In this document: one piece after another, positions 35,683 through 44,693 of the stretch | How positions within the stretch are numbered: the first letter of the stretch is position 1 | Layout: every line of letters starts with the position of its first letter | Assembly: GCA_041689615.1 (NCBI GenBank) | Contig: JBDNFW010000011.1 | Coordinates: forward strand, 24,090-88,089 | Direction of reading: 5' to 3' | DNA: 64,000 bases | Source of the DNA: UBA7359 sp041689615 | Lineage (GTDB): Bacteria > Pseudomonadota > Gammaproteobacteria > Eutrophobiales > Eutrophobiaceae | Notes under the pieces: model-generated | Told to the model about the DNA's origin: nothing | The model's input: the letters and a program-made list of their open reading frames with translations, nothing else | The model's database searches: none | Translations under genes and position numbers: made by a program

Positions 35683-36921
35683 GTGAATAGTTCTTCTTTG
35701 CGAATCGCATTACCAATTTCATCATTCTTACCGAGTTTAGGTGGAATGGAAGTAGGGCTGCATAATATTGCTTGTGGTCTAAAAGATAGAGGGCATGAGC
35801 CTGTCGTCATTAGTTCCGCTACTTATGTGAGTCAATTACGTAAATTAAAGCTTCCTTTGTCTTATGAGGTTGTTTCTTTCCCTCCAAAAATATGGACAAT
35901 ATTATATTGTTTTCCCTCGTTAGGATTTTTTATATTAGACCAGTACTTTAAATTTCTTCAATACAAATATAAATTTGATGTATGGCATGTAACCATGGGA
36001 TACCCGACAGGTGTTGCGGTCACTCATTTTGCAGAAAAAAACAAAGGTATATTGCATCTTATACGTTGTGCTGGTGAAGATATTCAAATGATGCCAGAAA
36101 TTAATTATGGCTATCGGCTTGACCCTGCTATAGATAAGCTTATGAAGTTGTATTTGCCAAAATGCCCAATGTTGATAGCTATTACCGACAGCGTTGCGCA
36201 GGAATATAAATCTATCGGAGTAAATAAATCAAACATCAAGAATGTGCCCAATGGTGTGTCTAATAAAAGGTTTGAGATTTCGGTAGATAAAGAAAGTATC
36301 AAAAGTAATTTGGGTTTAGACCAAGATTCATTTCTTTTTATTAGCGTAGGAAGAAATCATCCGAAAAAGAATATGGCTAGCCTTATTAATATAGCTAAGA
36401 AGTTAAAGTTAAAGACTGATCTAAAGTTTCAAATACTAATTGTGGGCAACAAAGTATCTGAATTAAATGATTTAGTTGTTAAATCTAATTTAGCTGATGT
36501 GATTATCTTAAAAGAACAAATTGGAAGTGAATGGGAAGAAAATATTAAAGAAGTGCCAAAGTTACCTTCGGATGATTTAGTTTCGTTTTATAAAATTGCA
36601 GATGCCTTTGTCTTCCCTACATTAATTGAAACTTTTGGAATTGTAATTATAGAAGCGATGTCCGCAGGTTTGCCTGTGATAGTAACAGATGTTCCAGGTT
36701 GTAAAGATATTGTACGTAAGGACTTGGATGGAATGGTGGTTCCAGAAAAAAATGACGATGCCTTTTCTGATGCTATGCATTTATTAATGAGTGACAAAAT
36801 AGTGTTTGAAAAATATTCAAATCAATCTAAAAAGCGTGCGCTAGAATATGATTGGGATAATGTCATCGATAAATATTGTGAGTTATATAGAGAATTAATT
36901 TCAACGAATAATAATTTATAA
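35683..36921 (+). CDS. Glycosyltransferase, GT4 family
   Basis: 412 residues, GTG start with AAGGTG overlapping it. The N-terminus has PSLGGMEVGLHNIACGL, the glycine-rich acceptor loop of GT4 enzymes. The C-terminal domain has FISVGRNHPKKN and ETFGIVIIEAMSAGLPVIVTDVPG, the E-x7-E signature. It probably transfers one sugar of the repeat. It interrupts the epimerase and WbpB/D/E gene set, so the ManNAc3NAcA-type residue may be the sugar it uses (inference). Confidence 0.88.
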   Translation: MNSSSLRIALPISSFLPSLGGMEVGLHNIACGLKDRGHEPVVISSATYVSQLRKLKLPLSYEVVSFPPKIWTILYCFPSLGFFILDQYFKFLQYKYKFDVWHVTMGYPTGVAVTHFAEKNKGILHLIRCAGEDIQMMPEINYGYRLDPAIDKLMKLYLPKCPMLIAITDSVAQEYKSIGVNKSNIKNVPNGVSNKRFEISVDKESIKSNLGLDQDSFLFISVGRNHPKKNMASLINIAKKLKLKTDLKFQILIVGNKVSELNDLVVKSNLADVIILKEQIGSEWEENIKEVPKLPSDDLVSFYKIADAFVFPTLIETFGIVIIEAMSAGLPVIVTDVPGCKDIVRKDLDGMVVPEKNDDAFSDAMHLLMSDKIVFEKYSNQSKKRALEYDWDNVIDKYCELYRELISTNNNL

Positions 36922-36945
36922 AATATAAATTGTAAGGTATTAATA

Positions 36946-37926
36946 ATGACGGAGAATAAAAATCCGAAAATGGCGGTCGTAGGATGTGGTTACTGGGGAA
37001 AAAACTTAGTAAGAAATTATTATGAATTAGATTCTCTTGCTTGTGTTTGCGATTCGGACAGCAATAACATTAAAGCGATTACGGATAAGTATGTGGTTGA
37101 TTCACGCGAATTTAATGAAGTATTAAAGTCGAGTGATATCGATGGTGTTGTTATTTCAACCCCGGCAGAAACGCATTATAAATTAGCACTTGAAGTACTT
37201 CAGAATGATAAGCATGTGTTTGTTGAGAAACCACTTTCATTAAATTATGAAGAAGCCTCAGAATTAGTTAAGTTAGCAGAGTCTAAAGGACTCGTATTGA
37301 TGGTGGGGCATTTGCTGCAATATCACCCCGCATTTATGAGAATGCGTGATTATGTTAAAGAAGGAAAGCTAGGTGACCTACAATATATTTACTCCAATAG
37401 ATTGAGTTTTGGAAAGTTACGAAAAGAAGAAAATATTTTATGGAGTTTTGCTCCGCATGATATATCAATGATACTTTCTGTTGTTAATTCCGAACCAACC
37501 GAAGTTAGTGCCGTTGGTTCCTCATATATTAATAATGATATAGCGGATGTAACGACGACACATATGAAGTTTGCCGATAATATCAATGCTCATGTACTTG
37601 TTTCATGGTTGCATCCTCACAAGGAACAAAAAATGGTTATCATAGGGTCAGAAGGAATGGCTGTTTTTGATGATCAAAAGACAAAAGATGAAAAAGTACT
37701 GGTTTATCCGCATAAAGTAACTTGGCAGAATAACCAACCTTTAGCAGAAAAATCTGAAGCAATCAGCCTGGATTTTGAAGAGACAGAGCCCTTGAAAAAT
37801 GAATGTCAGCATTTCATTGATTGTATTCAAGGTAAGACAAAATGTATTACCGATGGATATGAGGGGCTTAGAGTTTTAAAAGTTTTAAACCAGGCTCAAA
37901 AATCACTTGATGAGAACGCACGATGA
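36946..37926 (+). CDS. wbpB: Gfo/Idh/MocA family UDP-GlcNAcA 3-dehydrogenase (WbpB/WlbA-like)
   Basis: 326 residues. VVGCGYWGKNLVRNYYEL at 11-28 is the nucleotide-binding fingerprint, and VEKPLSLNY (EKP 94-96) contains the family Lys. The sequence LRKEENILWSFAPHDISM supplies the conserved catalytic stretch of WlbA/WbpB. It oxidises C3 of UDP-GlcNAcA to the 3-keto sugar. The WbpD and WbpE types follow with ATGA overlaps, which fixes the assignment. UDP-GlcNAc 6-dehydrogenase (WbpA) would have to be supplied from elsewhere. Confidence 0.9.
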   Translation: MTENKNPKMAVVGCGYWGKNLVRNYYELDSLACVCDSDSNNIKAITDKYVVDSREFNEVLKSSDIDGVVISTPAETHYKLALEVLQNDKHVFVEKPLSLNYEEASELVKLAESKGLVLMVGHLLQYHPAFMRMRDYVKEGKLGDLQYIYSNRLSFGKLRKEENILWSFAPHDISMILSVVNSEPTEVSAVGSSYINNDIADVTTTHMKFADNINAHVLVSWLHPHKEQKMVIIGSEGMAVFDDQKTKDEKVLVYPHKVTWQNNQPLAEKSEAISLDFEETEPLKNECQHFIDCIQGKTKCITDGYEGLRVLKVLNQAQKSLDENAR

Positions 37927-38483
37927 AAAACGTATTTGTACATGAATCCTCATATGTCGATGAACCTTCGTCAATTGGCGAAAATACGAAAATCTGGCAT
38001 TTTTCCCATGTGTTAAAAAATACGTCTATTGGTAGTAACTGCATTTTGGGACAAAATGTGGTGGTTGGCCCAGATGTAAATGTAGGGAATTATTGTAAAA
38101 TACAGAATAATGTCAGCATATATAAAGGCGTAACCTTATCGGATTATGTCTTTTGTGGCCCTTCCTGTGTTTTTACTAATGTCTCTTTTCCTCGAGCAGG
38201 AGTTGAAAAGAAAGATGAGTTTAAAAAAACCTTAGTGGGTCTCCACGTCACGATTGGTGCAAATGCCACAATTGTTTGTGGTACTACTTTAGGCGCTTAT
38301 TCATTTATAGCCGCAGGTGCTGTTGTTACTAAGAATGTGCCTGACTTTGCGCTAATGGCAGGTTGTCCGGCAAAACAAATTGGATGGGTGGGTCATAATG
38401 GAGAACGATTGAATGAAAATTTAACGTGTCCAGCAACAGGAAAAAAATACAAAGTTGAAAATGGAAACTTAATTGAAATATGA
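37923..38483 (+). CDS. wbpD: Hexapeptide-repeat N-acetyltransferase (WbpD/WlbB-like)
   Basis: 186 residues of left-handed beta-helix repeats: NTSIGSNCILGQNVVVGPDVNVG, NNVSIYKGVTL, HVTIGANATIVCGTTLGAYSFIAAGAVVT in sequence from about residue 33. The last block is the usual acceptor/CoA surface of bacterial sugar acetyltransferases. It acetylates the C3 amine of UDP-GlcNAc3NA. The start overlaps WbpB by ATGA and the stop overlaps WbpE by ATGA, so the three are one translational unit. Confidence 0.9.
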   Translation: MKNVFVHESSYVDEPSSIGENTKIWHFSHVLKNTSIGSNCILGQNVVVGPDVNVGNYCKIQNNVSIYKGVTLSDYVFCGPSCVFTNVSFPRAGVEKKDEFKKTLVGLHVTIGANATIVCGTTLGAYSFIAAGAVVTKNVPDFALMAGCPAKQIGWVGHNGERLNENLTCPATGKKYKVENGNLIEI

Positions 38484-39610
38484 ATAAAAATATAAATGTA
38501 AATTTCGTTGATTTATCACGACAACGTTTAAGACTTGATGGTGCGATAGAAAAAGCAATCAGCAATGTCTTAGAGCATGGAAAATATATTCAAGGACCTG
38601 AGGTTAGCCAGTTTGAGGAAGATGTTAAAGATTTTTGCGATGTAAGTAATGTTGTTGCATGTGCAAATGGGACGGATGCTCTTTCGTTAGCGTTGATGGC
38701 AAATAACATCAAACAAGGTGATGTTGTTTTTGTTCCCTCTTTTACTTTTACGTCTACAGCGGAAGTAGTCTGCCTTGCTGGCGCAGATCCTTATTTTATT
38801 GATGTAACAGAAGATACTTACAATATTGATGTTGAAGATCTAATTGAAAATATTAAAGAAGCGGAAAGAAAGGGTTTAAATGCTAAGGCCGTTATTGCGG
38901 TTGATTTATTTGGCTTACCTGCGGATTACGACCGTCTGGAGAATATTTGTAAAGAATATGGCTTATTACTTATAGTCGATGCAGCGCAAAGTTTCGGTTC
39001 TATCTATAAAGAACGAAAGACCGGAGCATTAGGTGATATTACGACGACAAGTTTTTTCCCGGCAAAACCACTAGGTTGTTATGGAGATGGCGGTGCAATT
39101 CTTACAAATGATGATGATGTTGCGGATAAACTTCGTAGTTTAAGTGTTCATGGAAAGGGTACGGATAAATATGATAATATTCATATAGGTATGAATAGCA
39201 GGCTTGATACTATTCAAGCGGCTATTTTAATTGAAAAACTTAAGATATACGCGGACGAAATAAAAAGTAGAAATAAAATTGCGAGCACATATAGTTCTGC
39301 TCTTTGTGATGACGTTGTTGCTCCTTTTGTTCCTGAAGGTTTAACCTCTGTTTGGGCACAATACACTATACAATTAGAAGAAAAACAAAGAGAAGCTGTG
39401 ATAGGTAGTTTAAAAGAGAAGGGGATACCTTTTGCAGTGTATTATCCAAAGCCACTTCACTTGCAGACAGCATACCAATCATTCCTGAGTTCTGTTAATG
39501 GAATGGACGTGTCGGAAAAACTTTCAAAAAAATGTTTAAGTCTTCCTATGCACCCATATTTAACGGATGAAGAACAAGAATTTGTTATTGAATCAATAAA
39601 GAGTGCTTAA
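38480..39610 (+). CDS. wbpE: DegT/DnrJ/EryC1 family PLP aminotransferase (WbpE/WlbC-like)
   Basis: 376 residues. CANGTDALSLAL at 61-72, Asp167 in VDAAQSFGS, and the PLP Lys196 in TSFFPAKPLGCYGDGG define the family. It adds the amine at C3 of the keto sugar made by the WbpB-type enzyme. The order WbpI, WbpB, WbpD, WbpE in this locus matches the UDP-ManNAc3NAcA pathway, though with a glycosyltransferase gene inserted after the epimerase. Its last codons form part of an 18-bp palindrome followed by TAATTTTTG, a possible weak terminator. Confidence 0.92.
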   Translation: MNKNINVNFVDLSRQRLRLDGAIEKAISNVLEHGKYIQGPEVSQFEEDVKDFCDVSNVVACANGTDALSLALMANNIKQGDVVFVPSFTFTSTAEVVCLAGADPYFIDVTEDTYNIDVEDLIENIKEAERKGLNAKAVIAVDLFGLPADYDRLENICKEYGLLLIVDAAQSFGSIYKERKTGALGDITTTSFFPAKPLGCYGDGGAILTNDDDVADKLRSLSVHGKGTDKYDNIHIGMNSRLDTIQAAILIEKLKIYADEIKSRNKIASTYSSALCDDVVAPFVPEGLTSVWAQYTIQLEEKQREAVIGSLKEKGIPFAVYYPKPLHLQTAYQSFLSSVNGMDVSEKLSKKCLSLPMHPYLTDEEQEFVIESIKSA

Positions 39611-39628
39611 TTAAGCACTTAATTTTTG
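39602..39628 (+). terminator. Possible weak intrinsic terminator or attenuator at the end of the WbpE-type gene
   Basis: AGTGCTTAATTAAGCACT (39602-39619) is a perfect 18-bp palindrome that folds as a 7-bp stem with an AATT loop, followed by TAATTTTTG. The stop codon lies inside it. The short uridine run and AT-rich stem suggest only partial termination, which would reduce expression of the genes from 39,639 on. Confidence 0.35.
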
Positions 39629-39638
39629 TAAATTTAGT

Positions 39639-40811
39639 ATGAAAGTCATAAATGTTTTAGCAGACAGGGATAGTATTGCTAACTATGCATTAGCGCCGCT
39701 AATCTTTAATAAGAAAACGTTGTTTGAAATGGGCTTTGACGTTCGTATTAAATATAAAGTAAATGACTCTCTTTTTGAATGTAATACATTATGTGTCATT
39801 TCTAAATCCGCAATACGAATTTTAAAGGAAAAATCACGAATTTTTAATTTAGAAGGATCGGTGTTGAATTTTCTGCAGGAAGCTCGTGAGAAGGTCGATA
39901 ACTTGATCTGGATGGATGATTCAGATAGTACAAGCGTTACACATTTTGAAGTTTTGTCTTATGTAGACAAGTATTTGAAAAAACAATTATTCAAAGATAA
40001 AAGTTTATATAGAAAAGACTATTATGGCGGTCGAATATTTAGTGATTACTATCATGAGAACTTTGATGTAAATGATGTTGACGTGTTTCAGCAGCATTAT
40101 CCATTAGAGAAAAAACATGAAGAAAAAGTAGCTCTTTCATGGAATATAGGTTTGGGCAATATGCATGAATCGTTTACCTTAAAATCATATATAAAAAGAA
40201 TTGTCCCCTTAGTTTCAAGTAAGCCAAATTATAATCAAAAGTTTGTAAATCCTAATGATAAAAAACCAATAGATTTATATATACGAACTTCTGCAAATTT
40301 GGCAAGGCCCTCAGTCGCATTTCATAGGCAGGAGTTGTTAAGGAAATTAACTGGCTACCAAAACAATCATAAAATTATTGGTATGGTTGGCTCTAATGTA
40401 AAGAATTCTAATCACTCGCTCGATTTTTTATTAGAGTCTAATTCAAAGAGAATCCCCACAAAGAAAATAAGAAAAATAATGGAGATGACTAAAGTCATGC
40501 CCAGTCCCTTTGGTTGGGGGGAATTAGGTGTACGTGATTATGAGGCATTCAAATATGGCGCTCTACTTCTTAAGCCAGATATGTCACATATGGAAACATG
40601 GCCAAATTTATTTGTACCTGAAAAGACATTTGTTCCATTGAATTGGAGTTTTTCTGATTTGGCAGAAAAAATGGACAAAGTTTTGTCAGATGAAACTTAT
40701 CGCATTGAAATTTCTATCGCCGGGCAAGATGCTTATAAAGCGAGTATTTCTGAAGAAGGGATGAATGCTTTTTGTAACTGGTTTACGAAGCAAATTGAGA
40801 TAGTTCATTAA
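39639..40811 (+). CDS. Probable glycosyltransferase (glycosyltransferase family 1-like)
   Basis: 390 residues. The best landmark is SPFGWGELGVRDYEAFKYGALLLKPDMSHMETWP near 318-351, which resembles the donor-binding part of exostosin-like or family 1_2 glycosyltransferases. An N-terminal DSIANYALAP and a basic middle region (ANLARPSVAFHRQELL) fit a nucleotide-sugar transferase. Usual GT4 E-x7-E is not present in standard form. The stop overlaps the next start (TAATG). The role is probably addition of one sugar, with modest confidence. Confidence 0.65.
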   Translation: MKVINVLADRDSIANYALAPLIFNKKTLFEMGFDVRIKYKVNDSLFECNTLCVISKSAIRILKEKSRIFNLEGSVLNFLQEAREKVDNLIWMDDSDSTSVTHFEVLSYVDKYLKKQLFKDKSLYRKDYYGGRIFSDYYHENFDVNDVDVFQQHYPLEKKHEEKVALSWNIGLGNMHESFTLKSYIKRIVPLVSSKPNYNQKFVNPNDKKPIDLYIRTSANLARPSVAFHRQELLRKLTGYQNNHKIIGMVGSNVKNSNHSLDFLLESNSKRIPTKKIRKIMEMTKVMPSPFGWGELGVRDYEAFKYGALLLKPDMSHMETWPNLFVPEKTFVPLNWSFSDLAEKMDKVLSDETYRIEISIAGQDAYKASISEEGMNAFCNWFTKQIEIVH

Positions 40812-41518
40812 TGAAAAATAAAAATGCCGTTGAAGATCAATTTGATCATATTGTCGCTGAGAATGTAAAAGAACAATATATTTTTGATCTTGATTTATTA
40901 CGTGGGAAAGACAGGCAAATAATAAGCACTTTAAAAAAATATGGAATTAAAGGCAAAAATTGCCTAGATATAGGGCCTGGCACAGGTCGATTTGTACGGT
41001 TTTTAAAAAGCGAGAATGCAAATTTAATTTGTGCAGCAGATATATCTACTGAAGCGTTGAAATGTTGTGAAAAGTATATAGATGAATCTCAAAAAATTGA
41101 CATTGAATATGAGCCGTTACAATTCGATGATAATTCATTTGATGTTATTATTTCATTTGAAGTGTTGGAACATCTTAGAGAACCGGATAACTATATGTCC
41201 GAAATAATTAGAGTAGCTAAGAATGGAGCCTTAGTGCTAGTAAGTCTCCCTAATATAACTTCGTTGATATCAAGAGTTAGAATGTTGTTTGGTTTGCTTC
41301 CAGTAGCGATAGCGGCGGATAAAACTCATGTTTCTTTTTATAGAAAAAAAGATATAGTAAAGTTATTTGGTGGAAAAAAATTAACCCCAGTCTTTTTGCC
41401 AACGTCAATCTCATTGAATCCCTTTAAAGTAAAATCTAAACTGTCTTTCCCTTCGAATAAATTTATTTCTAGCTTTGACGACAGCTTGTTATTTTATTTT
41501 CATGTGAATAAGCAGTGA
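40811..41518 (+). CDS. Class I SAM-dependent methyltransferase
   Basis: 235 residues. CLDIGPGTGRF at 51-61 is the SAM-binding loop, FDVIISFEVLEHLREPDNY follows, and VLVSLPNITSL is the beta-5 strand. The protein is close to Methyltransf_11/23 enzymes of the UbiG type. It is coupled to the upstream transferase through TAATG. Acceptor unknown. One of about nine methyltransferases in this locus. Confidence 0.83.
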   Translation: MKNKNAVEDQFDHIVAENVKEQYIFDLDLLRGKDRQIISTLKKYGIKGKNCLDIGPGTGRFVRFLKSENANLICAADISTEALKCCEKYIDESQKIDIEYEPLQFDDNSFDVIISFEVLEHLREPDNYMSEIIRVAKNGALVLVSLPNITSLISRVRMLFGLLPVAIAADKTHVSFYRKKDIVKLFGGKKLTPVFLPTSISLNPFKVKSKLSFPSNKFISSFDDSLLFYFHVNKQ

Positions 41519-41547
41519 AAATATTTATTAATGAATAAAAAAATATT

Positions 41548-42675
41548 TTGTTTGGTTACATTTATAAAATAAAAAAATGCATTAACTTAATGGTTAATCG
41601 CGATATTAATCCCTATGTAGAATATCCTGAAGGCGTTAGTCTGAGCTCATTTAATAGTCACTATAAAGAAGGCAAAGTGACTACACATGAAATGTCATTT
41701 AATAAAACTAATTTAGGCGACGTAAGTGGTTGGCAAATAAAGGCTCGGCATAAGCTAGCCGAATTAATGTCTTATGATAAAACGTTAATAAAAATTAATG
41801 AAAAATATAAAAAGAAACTTTCTTCTGTAGGAGAGATTAAACGTCTTCGATATTATTTAGAAGGATTTGATGGCAATGATATTCCCGTAACATTATTATG
41901 GTCTGATAAAGTTAATGTCCATTCAATATTGATTTGTTTAGCTGGTTCGGCTACTGGGGTTCATCTTTTATGGGGCGAATTATTAATGCCTTCTGACCCT
42001 GCTCGACTATTAACCGGTGCCGATGTAGGGATTCAGGCAGCAGAGCGTGGTTTTCTTGTGGTCTGTGTTGAGCAACGTTGCTTTGGTGAAAGAGAGGAGA
42101 GAAAGTTAATTCCTAGATCAAATGCTCGGTGTGTTGATGCTTTCATGCATTCATTATTAATTGGAAGGACATTAATAGGTGAAAATGTTACAGACATCTC
42201 TACTGTAATATCATGGCTTGAGGCTTGTTCTTTACCTATTGAAGTAAAGAACAAAAAAAACGTATGGCTCTATGGACATTCAACAGGTGGTACCCATGCT
42301 GTTTATGCCGCAGCAATCGATGAGCGTATCAATGGCGTGGTAGGAAGTGGTTGCCTCAGTCCTATCGCAGAAACGCTTTTAAAAAGACGAAATCCAGAAG
42401 GCGATGCAATACTTCCTGGGTTTTTAAAATGGTTTGAGTATCACGATCTCCTTTGTTTATGTGCACCAAGACCTTTTATTGCGGTTGGAGGAAAAACGGA
42501 TCATATTTTTCCAAGTGAAGGAATGAAGCAAGTTATCGATAAGGCAAAAATAATTTATGACGAACGTAATGCTTCAGATAATTTACAAATAGTGATAGGT
42601 GAGGGTGGGCATAGAATGTATACGCATGATATGTGGCCCATATTAATGAGATATTTTCCTGAGGTATCAGCTTAG
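41548..42675 (+). CDS. Alpha/beta hydrolase family protein
   Basis: 375 residues from TTG 41548. ATG 41590 would give a shorter protein lacking 14 residues. The catalytic nucleophile elbow GHSTGG is at 243-248 (Ser245), and the remaining triad can be placed at GGKTDHIFP (Asp) and GEGGHRMY (His). An oxyanion segment LAGSATGVH at 131-139 precedes it. The enzyme may hydrolyse or transfer an acyl ester, for example removing or remodelling an O-acyl group on the glycan. No signal peptide is seen, so a cytoplasmic role is likelier than a periplasmic one. Confidence 0.7.
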   Translation: MFGYIYKIKKCINLMVNRDINPYVEYPEGVSLSSFNSHYKEGKVTTHEMSFNKTNLGDVSGWQIKARHKLAELMSYDKTLIKINEKYKKKLSSVGEIKRLRYYLEGFDGNDIPVTLLWSDKVNVHSILICLAGSATGVHLLWGELLMPSDPARLLTGADVGIQAAERGFLVVCVEQRCFGEREERKLIPRSNARCVDAFMHSLLIGRTLIGENVTDISTVISWLEACSLPIEVKNKKNVWLYGHSTGGTHAVYAAAIDERINGVVGSGCLSPIAETLLKRRNPEGDAILPGFLKWFEYHDLLCLCAPRPFIAVGGKTDHIFPSEGMKQVIDKAKIIYDERNASDNLQIVIGEGGHRMYTHDMWPILMRYFPEVSA

Positions 42676-42725
42676 TATTATTCACCTCAAATTATTCCTA
42701 TGCTTCTTTTAAATTAAAATAATAT

Positions 42726-44663
42726 ATGTGCGGTATAGCAGGATTTTTAATGGAGTCAGGGCGTGTTAATGGATATGCTCCTGAAAAGCTCATTGAAAAA
42801 ATGACAAATATTTTAGCCCATAGAGGACCTGATAATGCAGGGACATGGTGTGATGATGTTTCTGGGGTGTATTTTGGTCATAGACGCTTGTCAATTTTAG
42901 ATCTGAGTACAGCAGGTAAACAGCCCATGGAATCTGCATGTGGTCGTTATGTCATTACCTATAATGGTGAAGTTTATAATTTTCAAGATATTAAAAAGAA
43001 ACTTGAAGCAGAGTTTGATTTTTCTTTTAAAACACATACCGATACAGAAGTTATTTTAGAAGCTTGTGCGAAATGGGGGGTAGATAATGCCGTCAATGAG
43101 TTGATTGGTATGTTTGCTTTTTCGCTTTGGGATCGCCATGAACGTAAATTGAGTCTGGTTCGAGATCGTATTGGTATAAAGCCGCTATACTGGCAATTTA
43201 CTTCAGGGCGCATTGCTTTTGCATCAGAACTAAAAGCACTGCGAGTTATGCCTGATTGGAAGCCTGAAGTCGATAAGCATGCGCTTGGTAGTTATTTGAG
43301 ACATGCTTATGTTCCTGCTCCTGCAACGATTTATAGTGATGTATTCAAATTACCTCCTGGAAATATACTCACGTGGAAAGCAGGAGAGTCGCCAGAGATC
43401 AATCAATATTGGGATCCATTAGCTTTGGCAAGTATGAATGAACAAGTTCATCATTCTATAAGTGACAACGAAGCTATTGATCAGCTAGATAATTTGCTTG
43501 GTGATGCTGTTCAAAGGCGTATGATATCCGATGTGCCTTTTGGAGCAATGTTATCTGGAGGTATTGATAGCTCTGTTGTAACAGCATTAATGCAGAAGCA
43601 TAGCGACCGTCCAGTTAAAACATTTTCAATTGGATTTAATGAATCTGATTATAATGAGGCCATGTACGCATCGGAGGTAGCAAAGCATCTGGGTACTGAA
43701 CATACTGAGTTATATGTAGAGTCGAAACATTCTCTCGATGTTATTGAAAAAATTCCAACGATGTATGATGAGCCATTTGCAGATGCTTCTCAGATTCCCA
43801 CTTTTTTGATTAGTAAATTAATTAAGAACCATGTCACTGTTGCTTTGTCAGGCGATGGTGGAGATGAGTTGTTTGCTGGATACACGCGTTATCAATGGGC
43901 AGGAAAGTGTGCAACTGTAGCAAAATATTTGCCGGCACAGTTACGAAGTTATGTTGTAAGCGTGATTAAACATTATCCTCCTCAACAATGGAATCAACTT
44001 CTAAAAAATATTCCTGAAAAGATACGACCGAATCACGTAGGTGACAAATTATATAAAATCGCATCTATCTTGCCTTTAAATAATGAACAAGATATCTATA
44101 AACGTCTTGTTAGCCAGTGGCCAGATCCGAATTCTGTAATGAATAACGGATATGAGATGGAAACCGTATTATCTAATGAAAAGTTAAATAACCTTATTCC
44201 TAAATATGTATCGCGTATGCAATACATGGATTTAGTAACGTATTTGCCTGATGATATTTTAGTGAAAGTTGACAGAGCGAGTATGGCTGTTGGTCTAGAA
44301 GTTCGAGTGCCCTTGCTTGATCATAGAGTCGTTGAATTTACATGGTCGCAACCTTTTAATAGAAAGATGCGTAATGGACAAGGGAAATGGTTACTAAGAC
44401 AGCTATTATATCGTTATGTGCCCCAGAAGTTAGTTGATAGACCTAAAATGGGCTTTGGTGTTCCTATTGACCAATGGTTACGAGGGCCTTTAAAAGATTG
44501 GGCGCATGATTTACTCTCTGTTGAAAGGCTTCGCAATGGTGGCTTGTTTAATGTAGACGTTGTTCAAAAATGTTTGCAGGAACATATGTCAGGAAGTAGA
44601 AATCATCAATATCGTTTGTGGGTTATCTTGATGTATCAAGCCTGGCAAGATCAGTGGTTATAA
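42726..44663 (+). CDS. asnB: Asparagine synthase (glutamine-hydrolysing) family amidotransferase
   Basis: 645 residues beginning Met-Cys-Gly, so the class II glutaminase nucleophile Cys2 is in place. RGPDNAG, YNGEVYNF and the PP-loop AMLSGGIDSSVVTAL complete both active sites. Such AsnB paralogues in polysaccharide loci (WbpS/WbmI-like) amidate the carboxylate of uronic or nonulosonic acids instead of aspartate. Neighbouring WbpB/D/E-type genes make a uronic acid, an obvious candidate substrate (inference). This copy is complete, unlike the one at 31,656. Confidence 0.92.
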   Translation: MCGIAGFLMESGRVNGYAPEKLIEKMTNILAHRGPDNAGTWCDDVSGVYFGHRRLSILDLSTAGKQPMESACGRYVITYNGEVYNFQDIKKKLEAEFDFSFKTHTDTEVILEACAKWGVDNAVNELIGMFAFSLWDRHERKLSLVRDRIGIKPLYWQFTSGRIAFASELKALRVMPDWKPEVDKHALGSYLRHAYVPAPATIYSDVFKLPPGNILTWKAGESPEINQYWDPLALASMNEQVHHSISDNEAIDQLDNLLGDAVQRRMISDVPFGAMLSGGIDSSVVTALMQKHSDRPVKTFSIGFNESDYNEAMYASEVAKHLGTEHTELYVESKHSLDVIEKIPTMYDEPFADASQIPTFLISKLIKNHVTVALSGDGGDELFAGYTRYQWAGKCATVAKYLPAQLRSYVVSVIKHYPPQQWNQLLKNIPEKIRPNHVGDKLYKIASILPLNNEQDIYKRLVSQWPDPNSVMNNGYEMETVLSNEKLNNLIPKYVSRMQYMDLVTYLPDDILVKVDRASMAVGLEVRVPLLDHRVVEFTWSQPFNRKMRNGQGKWLLRQLLYRYVPQKLVDRPKMGFGVPIDQWLRGPLKDWAHDLLSVERLRNGGLFNVDVVQKCLQEHMSGSRNHQYRLWVILMYQAWQDQWL

Positions 44664-44693
44664 AATAGAGTTTTATTAAGTTTAATATTAAAC

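Noticed and set aside
42726..44663. AsnB as a housekeeping asparagine synthetase
   Set aside because: The motifs fit, but its place amid the sugar-acid genes makes a glycan amidation role likelier; not excluded, hence the general call.
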